A stretch of DNA of 64,000 nt from Tautonia plasticadhaerens (GTDB taxonomy: Bacteria > Planctomycetota > Planctomycetia > Isosphaerales > Isosphaeraceae), in NCBI RefSeq assembly GCF_007752535.1, contig NZ_CP036430.1:28135-92134 (forward strand), in the 5' to 3' direction. The position numbers were made by a program, and so were the translations under genes. Position 1 is the first letter of the stretch, and every line of letters begins with the position of its first letter. A model generated the notes under the pieces. That model searched no databases. It was given only the letters and a program-made list of their open reading frames with translations, and was not told where the DNA came from. Positions 8,391-16,801 of this stretch are shown piece after piece.

Positions 8391-9128
8391 CATTTCACAA
8401 AAATAATAAAAATATATCAGTCAAAATTATGTTGAGAAGTGTATGTGGATGCTCAATACCGGCCTCGCGGTCCGTTGCCCGCCAAATACGCACGCCCCGG
8501 CCGAAGGACCGGTCCGGTGGACGAGGTCCGATCCGCGGGGCAGGTACGAGGTCGGCCACCGGCGCCTCGATCTCGGGGTTCCGGGACAGCCGGTGCTCCC
8601 AGGCCGTCCCTCGTTGGTCGTCCCGGGGGTTCGCCCCGACCGCTCGACCTCGCGGTCCGCTTGGGCGGGCCGGCGGGATGCCTCGCAACGGTGGTAGGAA
8701 GCCCCAATCGGCGACCATCCTTCGGGCATCGCGTGGGGCTACGCTGCCCGGTTTCTGGGCCTGACTGCCGTCGATCTCGGCGTCCTCGGCCGTCCCTCGG
8801 GGCGACCGGAGGCCCAGGATTCGGCGTTGAGAAATATGAACGACCGAGGATTTCATCCAATCTACGTTTGACCGAGGCCGGGCGAGTCGCGTCCAATCGT
8901 GGCTCGGCTTCCCCGGGTTTCCCCGGCCGATGGCGGCCAGGCCTTCAGCGTGGTCGTCGACCGGCCACAAGGACGCCCAGTTCCGTCACGAAATCACCCG
9001 CGGCCCCTAATGAACGAGAGGGAGCCGTTCCGAGGCCTTGTGGCACGCTCGCTGCAGGGACTCCAGGGGGATCTCGGCGACCCGGGGCCACTCGGCTCAC
9101 CAGAGAGCGACCATGTTGATTTTGGGCA
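8391..9128. other. Gene-free stretch beginning with an AT-rich island
   Basis: Bases 8391-8437 are A/T-rich (many AAAATA-like runs), then the DNA returns to high GC. Open frames on both strands here have no recognisable motif, no ribosome site and repetitive Arg/Pro/Gly composition. I see no supportable gene. Confidence 0.5.
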
Positions 9129-9184
9129 ACACGGTATTTCGTTGTCCTGGGGCCACACACGGTTTTGCGTTGCCCTGGGGCCAC
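9129..9184 (+). repeat. Two tandem copies of a 28-bp unit
   Basis: Units at 9129-9156 and 9157-9184 match in 25 of 28 positions; both start ACACGGT and end CCTGGGGCCAC. They lie just upstream of the promoter of the sugar transferase gene. They may be a mobile-element remnant or a regulator-binding repeat. Confidence 0.6.
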
Positions 9185-9210
9185 ACGAGGGGCACGGATC
9201 GCGCCGCTAA

Positions 9211-9239
9211 TTGACGATGCTCGGGGCCCCTGCTATGCT
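9211..9239 (+). promoter_or_regulatory. Sigma-70-type promoter of the initiating sugar transferase
   Basis: TTGACG (9211-9216) and TATGCT (9234-9239) are separated by exactly 17 bases. This implies a leader of about 215 bases before the ATG at 9461. No riboswitch class was recognised in that leader. Confidence 0.6.
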
Positions 9240-9460
9240 GCCGTCACGACCGTCGACGAGGCGACCGATCGAAAATTTCAGCTCATGATTGTGCATCCGA
9301 GCAAACCCAGGGCGAATCCGAACCTCCCCCCCTCTCCCCATCGCCCGATGCGTCCCTCCGGTAGGAGCGACGCCGGCCCCCCGAGACGCGACCGCGGCCG
9401 GCTGAGGCCCCCACCGAGCACCGCACCACACCCTGGACACCGCACCGGAGACACCGCCCG

Positions 9461-10195
9461 ATGAGCACCACGACGCCCCAATCCATGCTTATATCCGAGC
9501 GGATCGCCCGGATCGTGGGGGGCACGTCCGCGGGCCAAGCGTTGCCGCTGCCGGGCCCGACGCTCGCCGTGGCGCCCACGACGGTCGCGTCGGCCTTCAA
9601 GCGGGCCGTCGACCTGGCTGGGGCCGGCGTTGGGCTGGTGCTGCTGGCGCCCGTGCTGCTGGCGGTCGCCCTGGTCGTCCGGCTCAGTTCCCCGGGCCCG
9701 GTGCTGTTCCGGCAGTTGCGGCTGGGTCGGGGCGGACGGCCCTTCTACGTGCTGAAATTCCGGACGATGGTGGCCGACGCCGAGCGCCGGCTTGCCGAGC
9801 TGGAATCGCACAATGAGGCCTCCGGGGGCGTCCTGTTCAAGATCCGATGCGACCCGAGGGTCACGCCCCTGGGCCGGTTCCTGAGGCGGACCAGCCTGGA
9901 CGAGCTGCCCCAGCTGATCAACGTGCTCCGGGGCGATATGAGCCTGGTCGGCCCCCGGCCGCTGCAGCTGCGGGACTCCTACCGGCTGGAGGCCTTGGAC
10001 CCCGAGTCCTTCGCCCGACGCCTGAGCGTGCCCCCGGGCATCACCGGCCCGTGGCAGGTCGGCGGTCGGAGCGACGGCACCGACGGCATGGTCCGCCAGG
10101 ACCTCGACTACATCGCCCGCTGGTCGCTGGCCCTTGATCTGAAGATCCTGCTCCGGACGATCCCGGCTGTCCTCACCGGTCGCGGGGCCTGCTGA
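9461..10195 (+). CDS. Undecaprenyl-phosphate sugar-1-phosphate transferase (bacterial sugar transferase family)
   Basis: The 244-residue protein would start repeat-unit synthesis by moving a sugar phosphate from a UDP-sugar to undecaprenyl phosphate at the inner membrane. One hydrophobic segment lies near residues 48-72 (VDLAGAGVGLVLLAPVLLAV). The family signatures follow in order: KFRTM, the RRTSLDELPQLINVLRGDMSLVGPRP block and GPWQVGGRSD. The length fits the short single-membrane-segment WbaP/PglC-like catalytic form rather than the large WcaJ form. A good promoter lies at 9211. It is followed 171 bases later by the EpsI-type gene. The sugar transferred is unknown. Confidence 0.9.
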   Translation: MSTTTPQSMLISERIARIVGGTSAGQALPLPGPTLAVAPTTVASAFKRAVDLAGAGVGLVLLAPVLLAVALVVRLSSPGPVLFRQLRLGRGGRPFYVLKFRTMVADAERRLAELESHNEASGGVLFKIRCDPRVTPLGRFLRRTSLDELPQLINVLRGDMSLVGPRPLQLRDSYRLEALDPESFARRLSVPPGITGPWQVGGRSDGTDGMVRQDLDYIARWSLALDLKILLRTIPAVLTGRGAC

Positions 10196-10366
10196 CTCGG
10201 GTCGGATCGCGGCCGACCTCGCCTGGGTCGTGCCGATCCCGCCCCCGCCCCCGGCCGCTGCCCCTGCTGAGCTGCTCACGCCCCGGGCGGACGTCGGCCC
10301 CATGCCCCCCATCCGGGCGGCATCCTCGGCCTCTTCACCCGTCGGGGCTTCGATCGGAGAACGCAC

Positions 10367-11155
10367 GTGTCCGAGCCTCGAGATGCCACCCCGATGATTG
10401 CCCCCGCCGCGACCTCGGCCGAGCCGGACCGACGGCTCGGCCCCTCCCCCTGGCCTTGGATGATCCTGGCCTGCGCGATCGTCGCCGCCTCCGGCGCCAT
10501 CCGCGTCAACCAGGAGTCGGCGTTCGCCGACGCCGCCCGATCGGCCGAGGTCGCCCCATTCCGGATGGCTGACCTTCCCCCGCGACTGGGGGAGCACTGG
10601 GAACAGATCGGGGAGGACCAAATCCTGGAGGAGGAGACCCTCCAGATCGCCGGTTGCGCCGACTACGTGCTCCGCAATTACATCGACAACCGCACCGGGG
10701 TCGCCCTCACCGTGCTGGTGGCCTTCGGCCCGGCCGATCGCGTGTTCCCGCACTCGCCGATCGTCTGCTTCCCGGCCAACGGTTTCCAGTCGCGCGGCGG
10801 ACCCTGGCGGAGGCAGGTCGACGTGGGCGGCTCTTCGCCCGACGGGGATCGGAAGGTCGGCTTCAGTGCCCTGGTCTATGGCAAGCCCGGTGGCGGGGTC
10901 GAGGAGCTGAGAGAGGTCTACTATTCCTACTGGCACGACGGCACGTGGTCTCCCGACCAGTCCCAGAACCTCTTCCGGCACCGGCCGGCGATGTTCAAGA
11001 TCCAGGTCGAGCGGCCCGTCGTCCCCGGCGAGGCCCGGGGTGATGGCAGCCCGATCGAGGGATTCCTCCAGGACCTCGTCCCGGAGGTCGAGCGGCGGTA
11101 CGCCGCCAGCCAGGTGGAGACGACGGCCGGCGCCGGGGTACCGGCTGAAGACTGA
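10367..11155 (+). CDS. Exosortase-associated EpsI-type protein
   Basis: The 262-residue protein has one N-terminal hydrophobic anchor (residues 27-43, WPWMILACAIVAASG) and an outside domain of the EpsI type. The signature is VFPHSPIVCFPANGFQSRGG, matching the family's HSP-x-x-C-x-P-x-x-G-W region, followed by EVYYSYWHDGTW. EpsI domains occur fused to exosortases or, as here, as separate proteins near them; their role in polysaccharide export or sorting is not settled. The start is GTG at 10367. It stands in the same direction as the sugar transferase. The exosortase itself is 13 kb downstream. Confidence 0.8.
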   Translation: MSEPRDATPMIAPAATSAEPDRRLGPSPWPWMILACAIVAASGAIRVNQESAFADAARSAEVAPFRMADLPPRLGEHWEQIGEDQILEEETLQIAGCADYVLRNYIDNRTGVALTVLVAFGPADRVFPHSPIVCFPANGFQSRGGPWRRQVDVGGSSPDGDRKVGFSALVYGKPGGGVEELREVYYSYWHDGTWSPDQSQNLFRHRPAMFKIQVERPVVPGEARGDGSPIEGFLQDLVPEVERRYAASQVETTAGAGVPAED

Positions 11156-11198
11156 TCGGCGGGATGTCGAGGGTCTCATGCGACCGACCAGGGCAGGC

Positions 11199-11468
11199 TC
11201 AATGACGCGACGAGCGGCTCCGGCACGCCTCGATGACGTGCGGCGCGGGGATGCCCCGCGCCGTCGCGTCGCGTCGCGACGGCCCGATGGGCCCGCGTCG
11301 ATCGCCGCCGAGCAGCCGGGCCGCGGCACAGCACGCCATCCCCAACGCCCCGATCAGCAGCACGATCAGCAGGGCCGGCGTCAGGTAAAGGGCCAGCGCC
11401 CCCAGTGCCACCCGACGCAGCGGGTCGCCCCCTCGCTCCCCGATCCGGCACTCCTCGACTACGTCCAT
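11199..11468 (-). CDS. Small membrane protein of unknown function
   Basis: The 89-residue protein starts at an ATG preceded by AAGGAG at 8 bases, which is the main reason to believe it. Residues 20-52 (ALGALALYLTPALLIVLLIG and following alanines) form one or two membrane helices; the rest is short and basic. No family is recognised. It lies opposite to its neighbours, between the EpsI-type gene and a decayed PEP-CTERM gene. A perfect 8-base inverted repeat lies 74-93 bases upstream of its start. Confidence 0.5.
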   Translation of the reverse strand: MDVVEECRIGERGGDPLRRVALGALALYLTPALLIVLLIGALGMACCAAARLLGGDRRGPIGPSRRDATARGIPAPHVIEACRSRSSRH

Positions 11469-11541
11469 GGGTCCGACTCCTTACGCTCTGGTCGCGGGAT
11501 CGCCACCGATCCCGATTCGAGCCTAGGACATGCGTCGTCCC

Positions 11542-11561
11542 GTGTTGCGTTTCCGCAACAC
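11542..11561. promoter_or_regulatory. Inverted repeat upstream of the small membrane protein gene
   Basis: GTGTTGCG (11542-11549), TTTC, CGCAACAC (11554-11561) form a perfect dyad. Its place upstream of the minus-strand start at 11468 suits an operator or a leader hairpin. Confidence 0.35.
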
Positions 11562-11884
11562 CTCCCAGATCGTCCGACCTGCAATGATTTGCGTCCCCTC
11601 GGGGATTCTACGTCATGCGGGCCGTTTTGCCAGGTCCATCCCGGCCGGTCCACGCAAGTTTTGGCGGCGCTTCTACTCAACATAGCCACATGGGTGAGAG
11701 CGGCCTGCCACGGCCTCGGTTCTGCGACATCGAGGCCCAGACAACCGGTTGATCTTCCGGGCCGGACCCGACAAGATCGATCCTCAGTTCAGGCGGGGCC
11801 GATGGGACGATGCCCGAGGCGGGCGTCGGGCGGCACTTTGCCTCGATCGGTTGATATGTTCCCTCCTTCGAGGTCGACCAGACT

Positions 11885-12607
11885 ATGATAAATCGGCTTT
11901 TCGTGCTGGCAGCCCTGGCGACAACGGCCCTGTTCTCGGCCGATGCCCAGGCCCAGCTCTCGCAAACCTCCCCGCTCGCCTCGGCCAATCAGTCGGCCAA
12001 CGGCACCTCGTTCACGTACACGAGGACCGGCGCCATGGGTGCCCCGGTGACGATCTCGGTGGCAGACTTGGGCAATCCCCTGCTGGGTGTCCTCTCGAAT
12101 TTCGACGTCAATACGCCGTCCTTCCTCCTCCGGGAGAGGATGAAGACTACGCAGTGCCCGCTTCCAGCTGGACGCGGTCTCGAACCAGGCAGCCACGGCG
12201 ACCCCGATCGGCGGCGGTCTCAGCGTCCTTACCCCAGTCCGGCTTCAGCGGGGACTTCTCGATCATCGCTCGGACGGCACGACGAACCTGCTGAGCGGCA
12301 CCTTCACGGGCGGCACGCTGCTCCAGACCAGCACCCGGGCAATGGACACCAGGCCAGCATCCAGTTCTGGGCGTCACGTTCACCTCCGACATCTTCAAGC
12401 CGCTGATCATGAGGGCTTCTCGCTGACCCTTTCCGCCACCCCGGACTGATGATCTCGGGAGCGCGTTCCAGGACTTCACCGCCAACACCGGCGCCACGTT
12501 CTCGGCGGCGGTCATCCCCGAACCGGCCCCCTGGCGATGGCCGGCCTGGGGATCGTCGCCCTGCGTTCGCGACCCGGGTCATCCGGCGTCGACGGCAGTC
12601 GAACTAA
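11885..12607 (+). pseudogene. Frameshifted PEP-CTERM surface protein gene
   Basis: The start is convincing: ATG at 11885 and a signal peptide (LFVLAALATTALFSADAQA). The body then breaks into several frames. Recognisable pieces are FQLDAVSNQAATATPIGGG, then GTTNLLSGTFTGGTLLQTS, then GVTFTSDIFKPLIM, GFSLTLSATP and FTANTGATFSAAVIPEPAP. A missing C in the run near 12532 shifts PEPAP out of frame with LAMAGLGIVALRS, and a further shift precedes the basic tail VIRRRRQSN with a stop at 12605-12607. At least six small indels separate these pieces. A strong terminator follows. Apart from indels the coding text is well preserved, so sequence error is a real alternative. Confidence 0.75.
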
Positions 12608-13038
12608 TCCGATCGCGACGCACGACGACACGTCGCGCCCCGGGCGCGACGCGCATCGCTTCCCGAGCCGCCACGGCCCAAGGCCGTGGCGGCTCGTTTC
12701 GCTCCCCTGCCGTCGTCAGGCTCGCACCGCGGCCCGGCTCGATCGAGCGATCGATCGAAGCCGACTCGAAGGGACATATCCAGGGCAAGGGGGGACGCCG
12801 GGGGCGTCGTCCGGGGTCATGCACGATCGAGATCGCCCCAATCCGGGCCGGACAGCCCCGGGTGACGCCAGGCGATCAGGCTTCTCTCCTTCCTCGTTCC
12901 GGCTCGACCTCGCCTGCAGATCGTTGCGCCCCCTTGTCCGCCGGGCACCGGGAGATGGGCCGCACGCGTGCGGAGCCCCCGGGCTCAGGATGGCCGGGCC
13001 GCATCCCGTCTGGAGTGGCGGATCCGGGCCCTTCCGGA
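12608..13038. other. Gene-free spacer between decayed PEP-CTERM gene and transposon
   Basis: The first part holds the terminator at 12664-12699. The last part holds the hairpin at 13021-13040, which before transposition would have followed the TPR gene. I see no coding signal in between. Confidence 0.5.
12664..12699 (+). terminator. Strong rho-independent terminator
   Basis: CGAGCCGCCACGGC (12664-12677) pairs perfectly over 14 bases with 12683-12696 around the loop CCAAG, then TTT. It follows the decayed PEP-CTERM gene by about 57 bases. Confidence 0.8.
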
Positions 13039-13040
13039 TC
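13021..13040. terminator. Hairpin displaced from the TPR gene by the transposon
   Basis: GATCCGG (13021-13027) and CCGGATC (13034-13040) are perfect arms around GCCCTT. Removing the transposon and one target copy joins this hairpin directly to the stop codon of the minus-strand TPR gene. It may have been that gene's terminator. Confidence 0.4.
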
Positions 13041-13725
13041 AGAAGGTACCGCCCAGATTGCTGCGAAAATATGCTCTAAGGTCGCCGACCGCGAGCCTGC
13101 CTCTTCGTGGCCCTTTCGGAGTCTCCGGGGCGAGTCCTCGGGCCCGGATGAAGTGCCGGAGGTTGGTCGTCGACACATCCAGCATCTTCGCGAGCGACCG
13201 CTTGGAGACCGCCTTCTCCAGCAGCTTCCGGATCTCCTCTTCCTTGCCGTCGAGCTTTGACCGGCCCAGCGAGCCCTTGGGCGACCGAGCAAGCGGCCCG
13301 GGCCCGGGCGGCCGCCAGCCCTTCTTGGTCCGCTCCGAGATCAGGTCCCGCTCCACCTCGGCGAACAGCCCGAACAGGGCGATCATCACCTTGGTCTGAA
13401 GGTCCTGCTTCCCTTCGAAGCGGATCCCTTCCTTGATCGCCGTGAAGCGGACCCTCCGCTTGACCAGCTCGTCGACGAGCTGGATACCTGGCCCAGGCTG
13501 CGACCCAGGCGGGACAGCTCGCTGACGACCAGGCGGTCACCCGCCTCCAGCGCCCCCAGCAACTCCTCGATCCGCCTCTGGTCGGCCCTTCCGTGAGGAG
13601 GCCTGCGCCTCGACGAAGCGATCGACGGCGAACCGCTTCTGCCGCGCGTGGTCGAGGATGGCCAGCTTCTGGTTGGCCAGGTCCTGGGAGCCGGTCGAGA
13701 CGCGCAGGTAGGCGACGGTTTTCAT
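13039..13725 (-). pseudogene. tnpR: Serine recombinase (Tn3 resolvase, TnpR) with two frameshifts
   Basis: The gene starts with MKTVAYLRVSTGSQDLANQK, which contains the catalytic serine (S10) and the arginine of serine recombinases. The frame shifts near 13585 and again near 13485, after which ELVKRRVRFTAIKEGIRFEG and FGLFAEVERDLISERTKKGW continue the catalytic domain. The C-terminal helix-turn-helix is visible in KRSLAKMLDVSTTNLRHF. The last codons run through the left inverted repeat and the stop (TGA) is made by the target-site duplication. If the two indels are real the protein is inactive; if they are sequence errors it is a normal resolvase of about 229 residues. Confidence 0.85.
13044..13080 (+). 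repeat. Left terminal inverted repeat of the Tn3-family element
   Basis: It is the reverse complement of 16764-16801 except for one missing G near the outer end. It also encodes the last residues of the resolvase frame (AYFRSNLGGTF). Confidence 0.9.
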
Positions 13726-13849
13726 GGCAAGGGCTACGAAAAGGCCGAATGGCGATTTTATTTCGCGAACACGGACCATAAATCCCTGCTCGTTCTATGG
13801 TCAACTATGGCCAACAAGACGCCCGTTTTCTAGACCACGCGGGCCGCCC
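13726..13849. promoter_or_regulatory. Probable res site and divergent tnpR/tnpA promoter region
   Basis: This 124-base gap between divergent tnpR and tnpA is where Tn3 elements keep their resolution site. It contains the dyad GACCATA (13774-13780) and TATGGTC (13796-13802) within AT-richer DNA, as expected for a resolvase-binding subsite. The three-subsite layout was not resolved. Confidence 0.5.
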
Positions 13850-16755
13850 ATGGCGACGCTCTCGTTCGCGCGGGCGCAGATGGTGCGCGATGCGACCCTG
13901 ACCGATGCCGACTGGCCGAGGTCGCCCGGTGCCGTCGCGAACACAACCGCCTCGGGTTCGCCTATCAGCTCGGCTTCGTCCGGCTCTTCGGCCGCTTCCC
14001 AGCCCAGCAACCCCTGGAGATCTGCGACGAACTCCTGGGTTTCGTCGCCCTGCAACTGGGCATCGACGCGACCCGGTTCGAGGGGTACGCCGCCCGGCAG
14101 CATACGGTCTCGGACCATCAGGCAAGCATCCGAGACCACCTGAGGCTCGCCGTCTTCGACGCCGACCAGGCCGCGGCCCTGGCACGCTTCGTCTTCGAGG
14201 AATCCTGCCGCCTGGAGCAGACGGCCGCGCTGCTGGCCCGGGCCCGCGAATTCCTCAAGGAGCGACGCGTGCTGCTCCCCGCCGAGTCGGCCCTGCTGCG
14301 CCTGGTCGGCGAGCAGAGGAAGCAGGCCCGCGAGCACATCGTCTCCAGGCTGGCCGGTGGCCTTTCCCCCGGCGTGGCCCGGGCTCTCGACGGCTTGCTG
14401 GAGGTGAAGGAGGGCGAGGCCACCTCCCGGCTCCAGGCCTCAAGGCCAACCCGGCCAGGCCCTCGGCCGGCGCCATGCAGGCCTGGCCGACAAGCTGGCC
14501 GCGATCGAGGCGATGGGCGTCCTGGCCGTCGACCTGTCCTGGCTCAACGCCAACTACCAACGCGCCCTGTACCACTACGTCCGCAAGTGCTCGGCGGACC
14601 GGCTGCGGGAGGCGGTGCCGCCCCGTCGCCGCGCGGCTCTGGTCTGCTTCCTGCGGCAGAGCTACCGCGACGCCATCGATTCGGCGGTGGACATGTTCGA
14701 CAAGCTCCTCACCCGACCCAGACCCGGGCCGAGCACGAACCGAGCGACCAGATGCGTCGCCAGCGCCAGACGATCAAGACGGCCTGGCCGCGCTGCGGTC
14801 CCTGGGGACGATCCTCCTCGACGACACCATCGGCGACGCCGCATTGCGGTCGCGGCTGTTCGCCGTCGTGCCCCGCGAGGAACTCGCGGCCCAGGTGGCG
14901 GGACTGGACGAGTGGGTCACCGGTGCCCGGAGCGACGTGTTCCACGGCCTCGTCCGGCGGTTCGCCCACCTGCGGCAGTACGCGCCGATCCTGCTCCGCA
15001 CCCTGGAGTTCTTCCCCGACGCCGGCGCCGGCGATGTCCCCTGCCTGGAGGCCCTCCGGGTCCTCAAGGAGATGAACGCGGATTCCCGGCGCAAGCTCCC
15101 CGACGACGCCCCACGGACTTCATCCCGAGGCGGTTGCTGCCCCTGGTCGTGACCGACGGCAAGCCGGACCGCAAGGCCTGGGAGTGCGCCTTGCTGCTGA
15201 AGCTCAAGGACGACTTGCGATCGGGCAACCTCTCGGTCAAGCACGGCAAGCGGTTCGGCCGGTTCGAGGACTACTTCCTGCCCGGGGAGCGCTGGGAGCC
15301 GCTGCGGCAGCCCTTCTTCCGGCGGTCCGGCTGCCCGCCGACCCCGGGGATGTCCCCGGTCACCTGACGAAGCGCCTCGACGCGGCCTACGACCTGTTCC
15401 TCGCGACGGCGCCCGCGAACAGCTACGCCACGGCGGATGAGGACGGCTGGCATCTCTCCACCGACGCCACGAGGCCCCGGACGCCGAGGCCAGGGGCGGC
15501 TGGGAGAGCTCCGCCGGTGGCTGTCCGAGCACATGCGGACGGTGCGCCTGCCCGACCTGCTCATCGAGGTCGACAACGACCTGCGGTTCACCGACCACTT
15601 CCTGCCGCCGGCCCAGCGCGGGGGGCGTGACGCGGAGGACGTGTGCACGCTCCTGGCCGTCGTGCTGGCGCACGGCTGCAACCTCGGCCTGCACACGATG
15701 GCCCGGATCACCAGGGCGTCACCTACAAGCAGCTCAAGCGGGTCAGCGATTGGCAGATGACCGAGGAGGCGCAGCGTGCCGCCCTCGCGGCCCTGGTGCA
15801 CGCCATCTCCCGCCTCGACGCCACGCTGCACTGGGGCGACGGCCGGACCTCGGCCAGCGACGGGCAGCGGTTCGCCCTGCCCCGCAAGGTCCTGCAGCAG
15901 ACCTACAGCACCCGGTTCAGCGACTTCGCCTTGGAGTTCTACTCCTTCGTCGCCGACAACTACGCGCCGTTCTACAGCCTGCCCATCGAATGCACCGACC
16001 GGGACTCGGCCTTCGTGCTCGACGGGCTCTGCTACAACGAGAGCGACCTGGAGCTGGAGGAGCACTACACCGACACGCACGGCTACACGGAGATCAACTT
16101 CGCGGCGTTCGCCATGCTGGGCCGCCGGTTCTGCCCGCGCATCCGCGGCCTCCGGAAGCAACGCCTCTACCGCCTCGACGCCGGGCGCGACTACGGGCCG
16201 CTGGCCGGCCTGGTGAGCCGCGCCGATCGCACGATCGACCCGCAGGTCATCGTCGAGCAGTGGGACCGGATGGGCCAGTTCTACGCGTCGCTGGAGCGCG
16301 GCCACACGACCGCCTCGGTGGCGCTGAAGCGCCTGGCCTCGTGCACGGCCAAGAACCGCTTCTACCGGGCCAATCGCGACCTGGGCCGGATCTTCAAGAC
16401 CGAGTTCCTGCTGAGCTACCTGTGCGAGCCGCAGCTGCGGTCGCGGATCCGGCGGGGCCTGCTGAAGGTCGAGCAGCTGCACGCCCTGGCCCGGGACGTC
16501 TATTACGGCCGGCGGGGCCGGATCAACGCCCGGGAGCTACACGAGCAGATGAACTCGTGCAGCTGCCTGACGCTGATCCTGGCGTGCGTGATCTACTGGC
16601 AGGCCAAGGAGATCTCGCGGGTCGTGCGCTGGTGCCAGCCCGAGGACGACAAGGACAAGCTCGACATCGCGCTGTTGGAGCACGTCAGCCCCATCGAGTG
16701 GGACAACGTGATCCTGTACGGGCAGTACGTCCTGGACCGCGCCCAGGTCCGCTGA
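13850..16755 (+). pseudogene. tnpA: Tn3-family transposase (TnpA) broken by many small indels
   Basis: The total span, 2906 bases, is the normal size for a Tn3 transposase of about 970 residues. The N-terminus (MATLSFARAQMVRDATLTDADW) is followed by a lost G near 13917, then LGFAYQLGFVRLFGRFPAQQ in the next frame. Further frame changes occur near 14440, 14490, 14725, 14785, 15108, 15345 and 15500. The last 370 codons, from about 15643, are continuous and hold the DDE region of the family (IECTDRDSAFVLDGL, AKNRFYRANRDLGRIFKTEF). Every piece is recognisable and indels rather than stops break the frame. It ends 8 bases before the right inverted repeat. Confidence 0.85.
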
Positions 16756-16763
16756 CGGGCGTC

Positions 16764-16801
16764 CTTAGAGCATATTTTCGCAGCAATCTGGGCGGTACCC
16801 T
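16764..16801 (-). repeat. Right terminal inverted repeat of the Tn3-family element
   Basis: This is the full 38-base end; see the left copy at 13044. TCAGA follows directly and forms the target duplication. Confidence 0.9.

Larger units (their letters stand above)
13044..16801. mobile_element. Tn3-family transposon with 38-bp inverted repeats and TCAGA target duplication
   Basis: The element of 3758 bases carries divergent tnpR and tnpA. Terminal inverted repeats lie at 13044-13080 and 16764-16801. Thirty-six bases match exactly (inner end ATATGCTCTAAG, outer GGTACCGCCCAG). The left copy is one G shorter at the outer G run, so the right end shows the usual 38-base length. TCAGA is repeated directly outside both ends (13039-13043 and 16802-16806), the 5-bp duplication expected of Tn3 transposition. 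No passenger gene is present. Both genes are interrupted by indels although ends and target repeats are fresh. Confidence 0.9.

Noticed and set aside
8395..8970. A 191-codon minus-strand frame beside the PEP-CTERM remnant
   Set aside because: No ribosome site, no motif and an AT-island-coded end (LLNIILTDIFLLFL) that is only low-complexity; not joined to the sorting tail.
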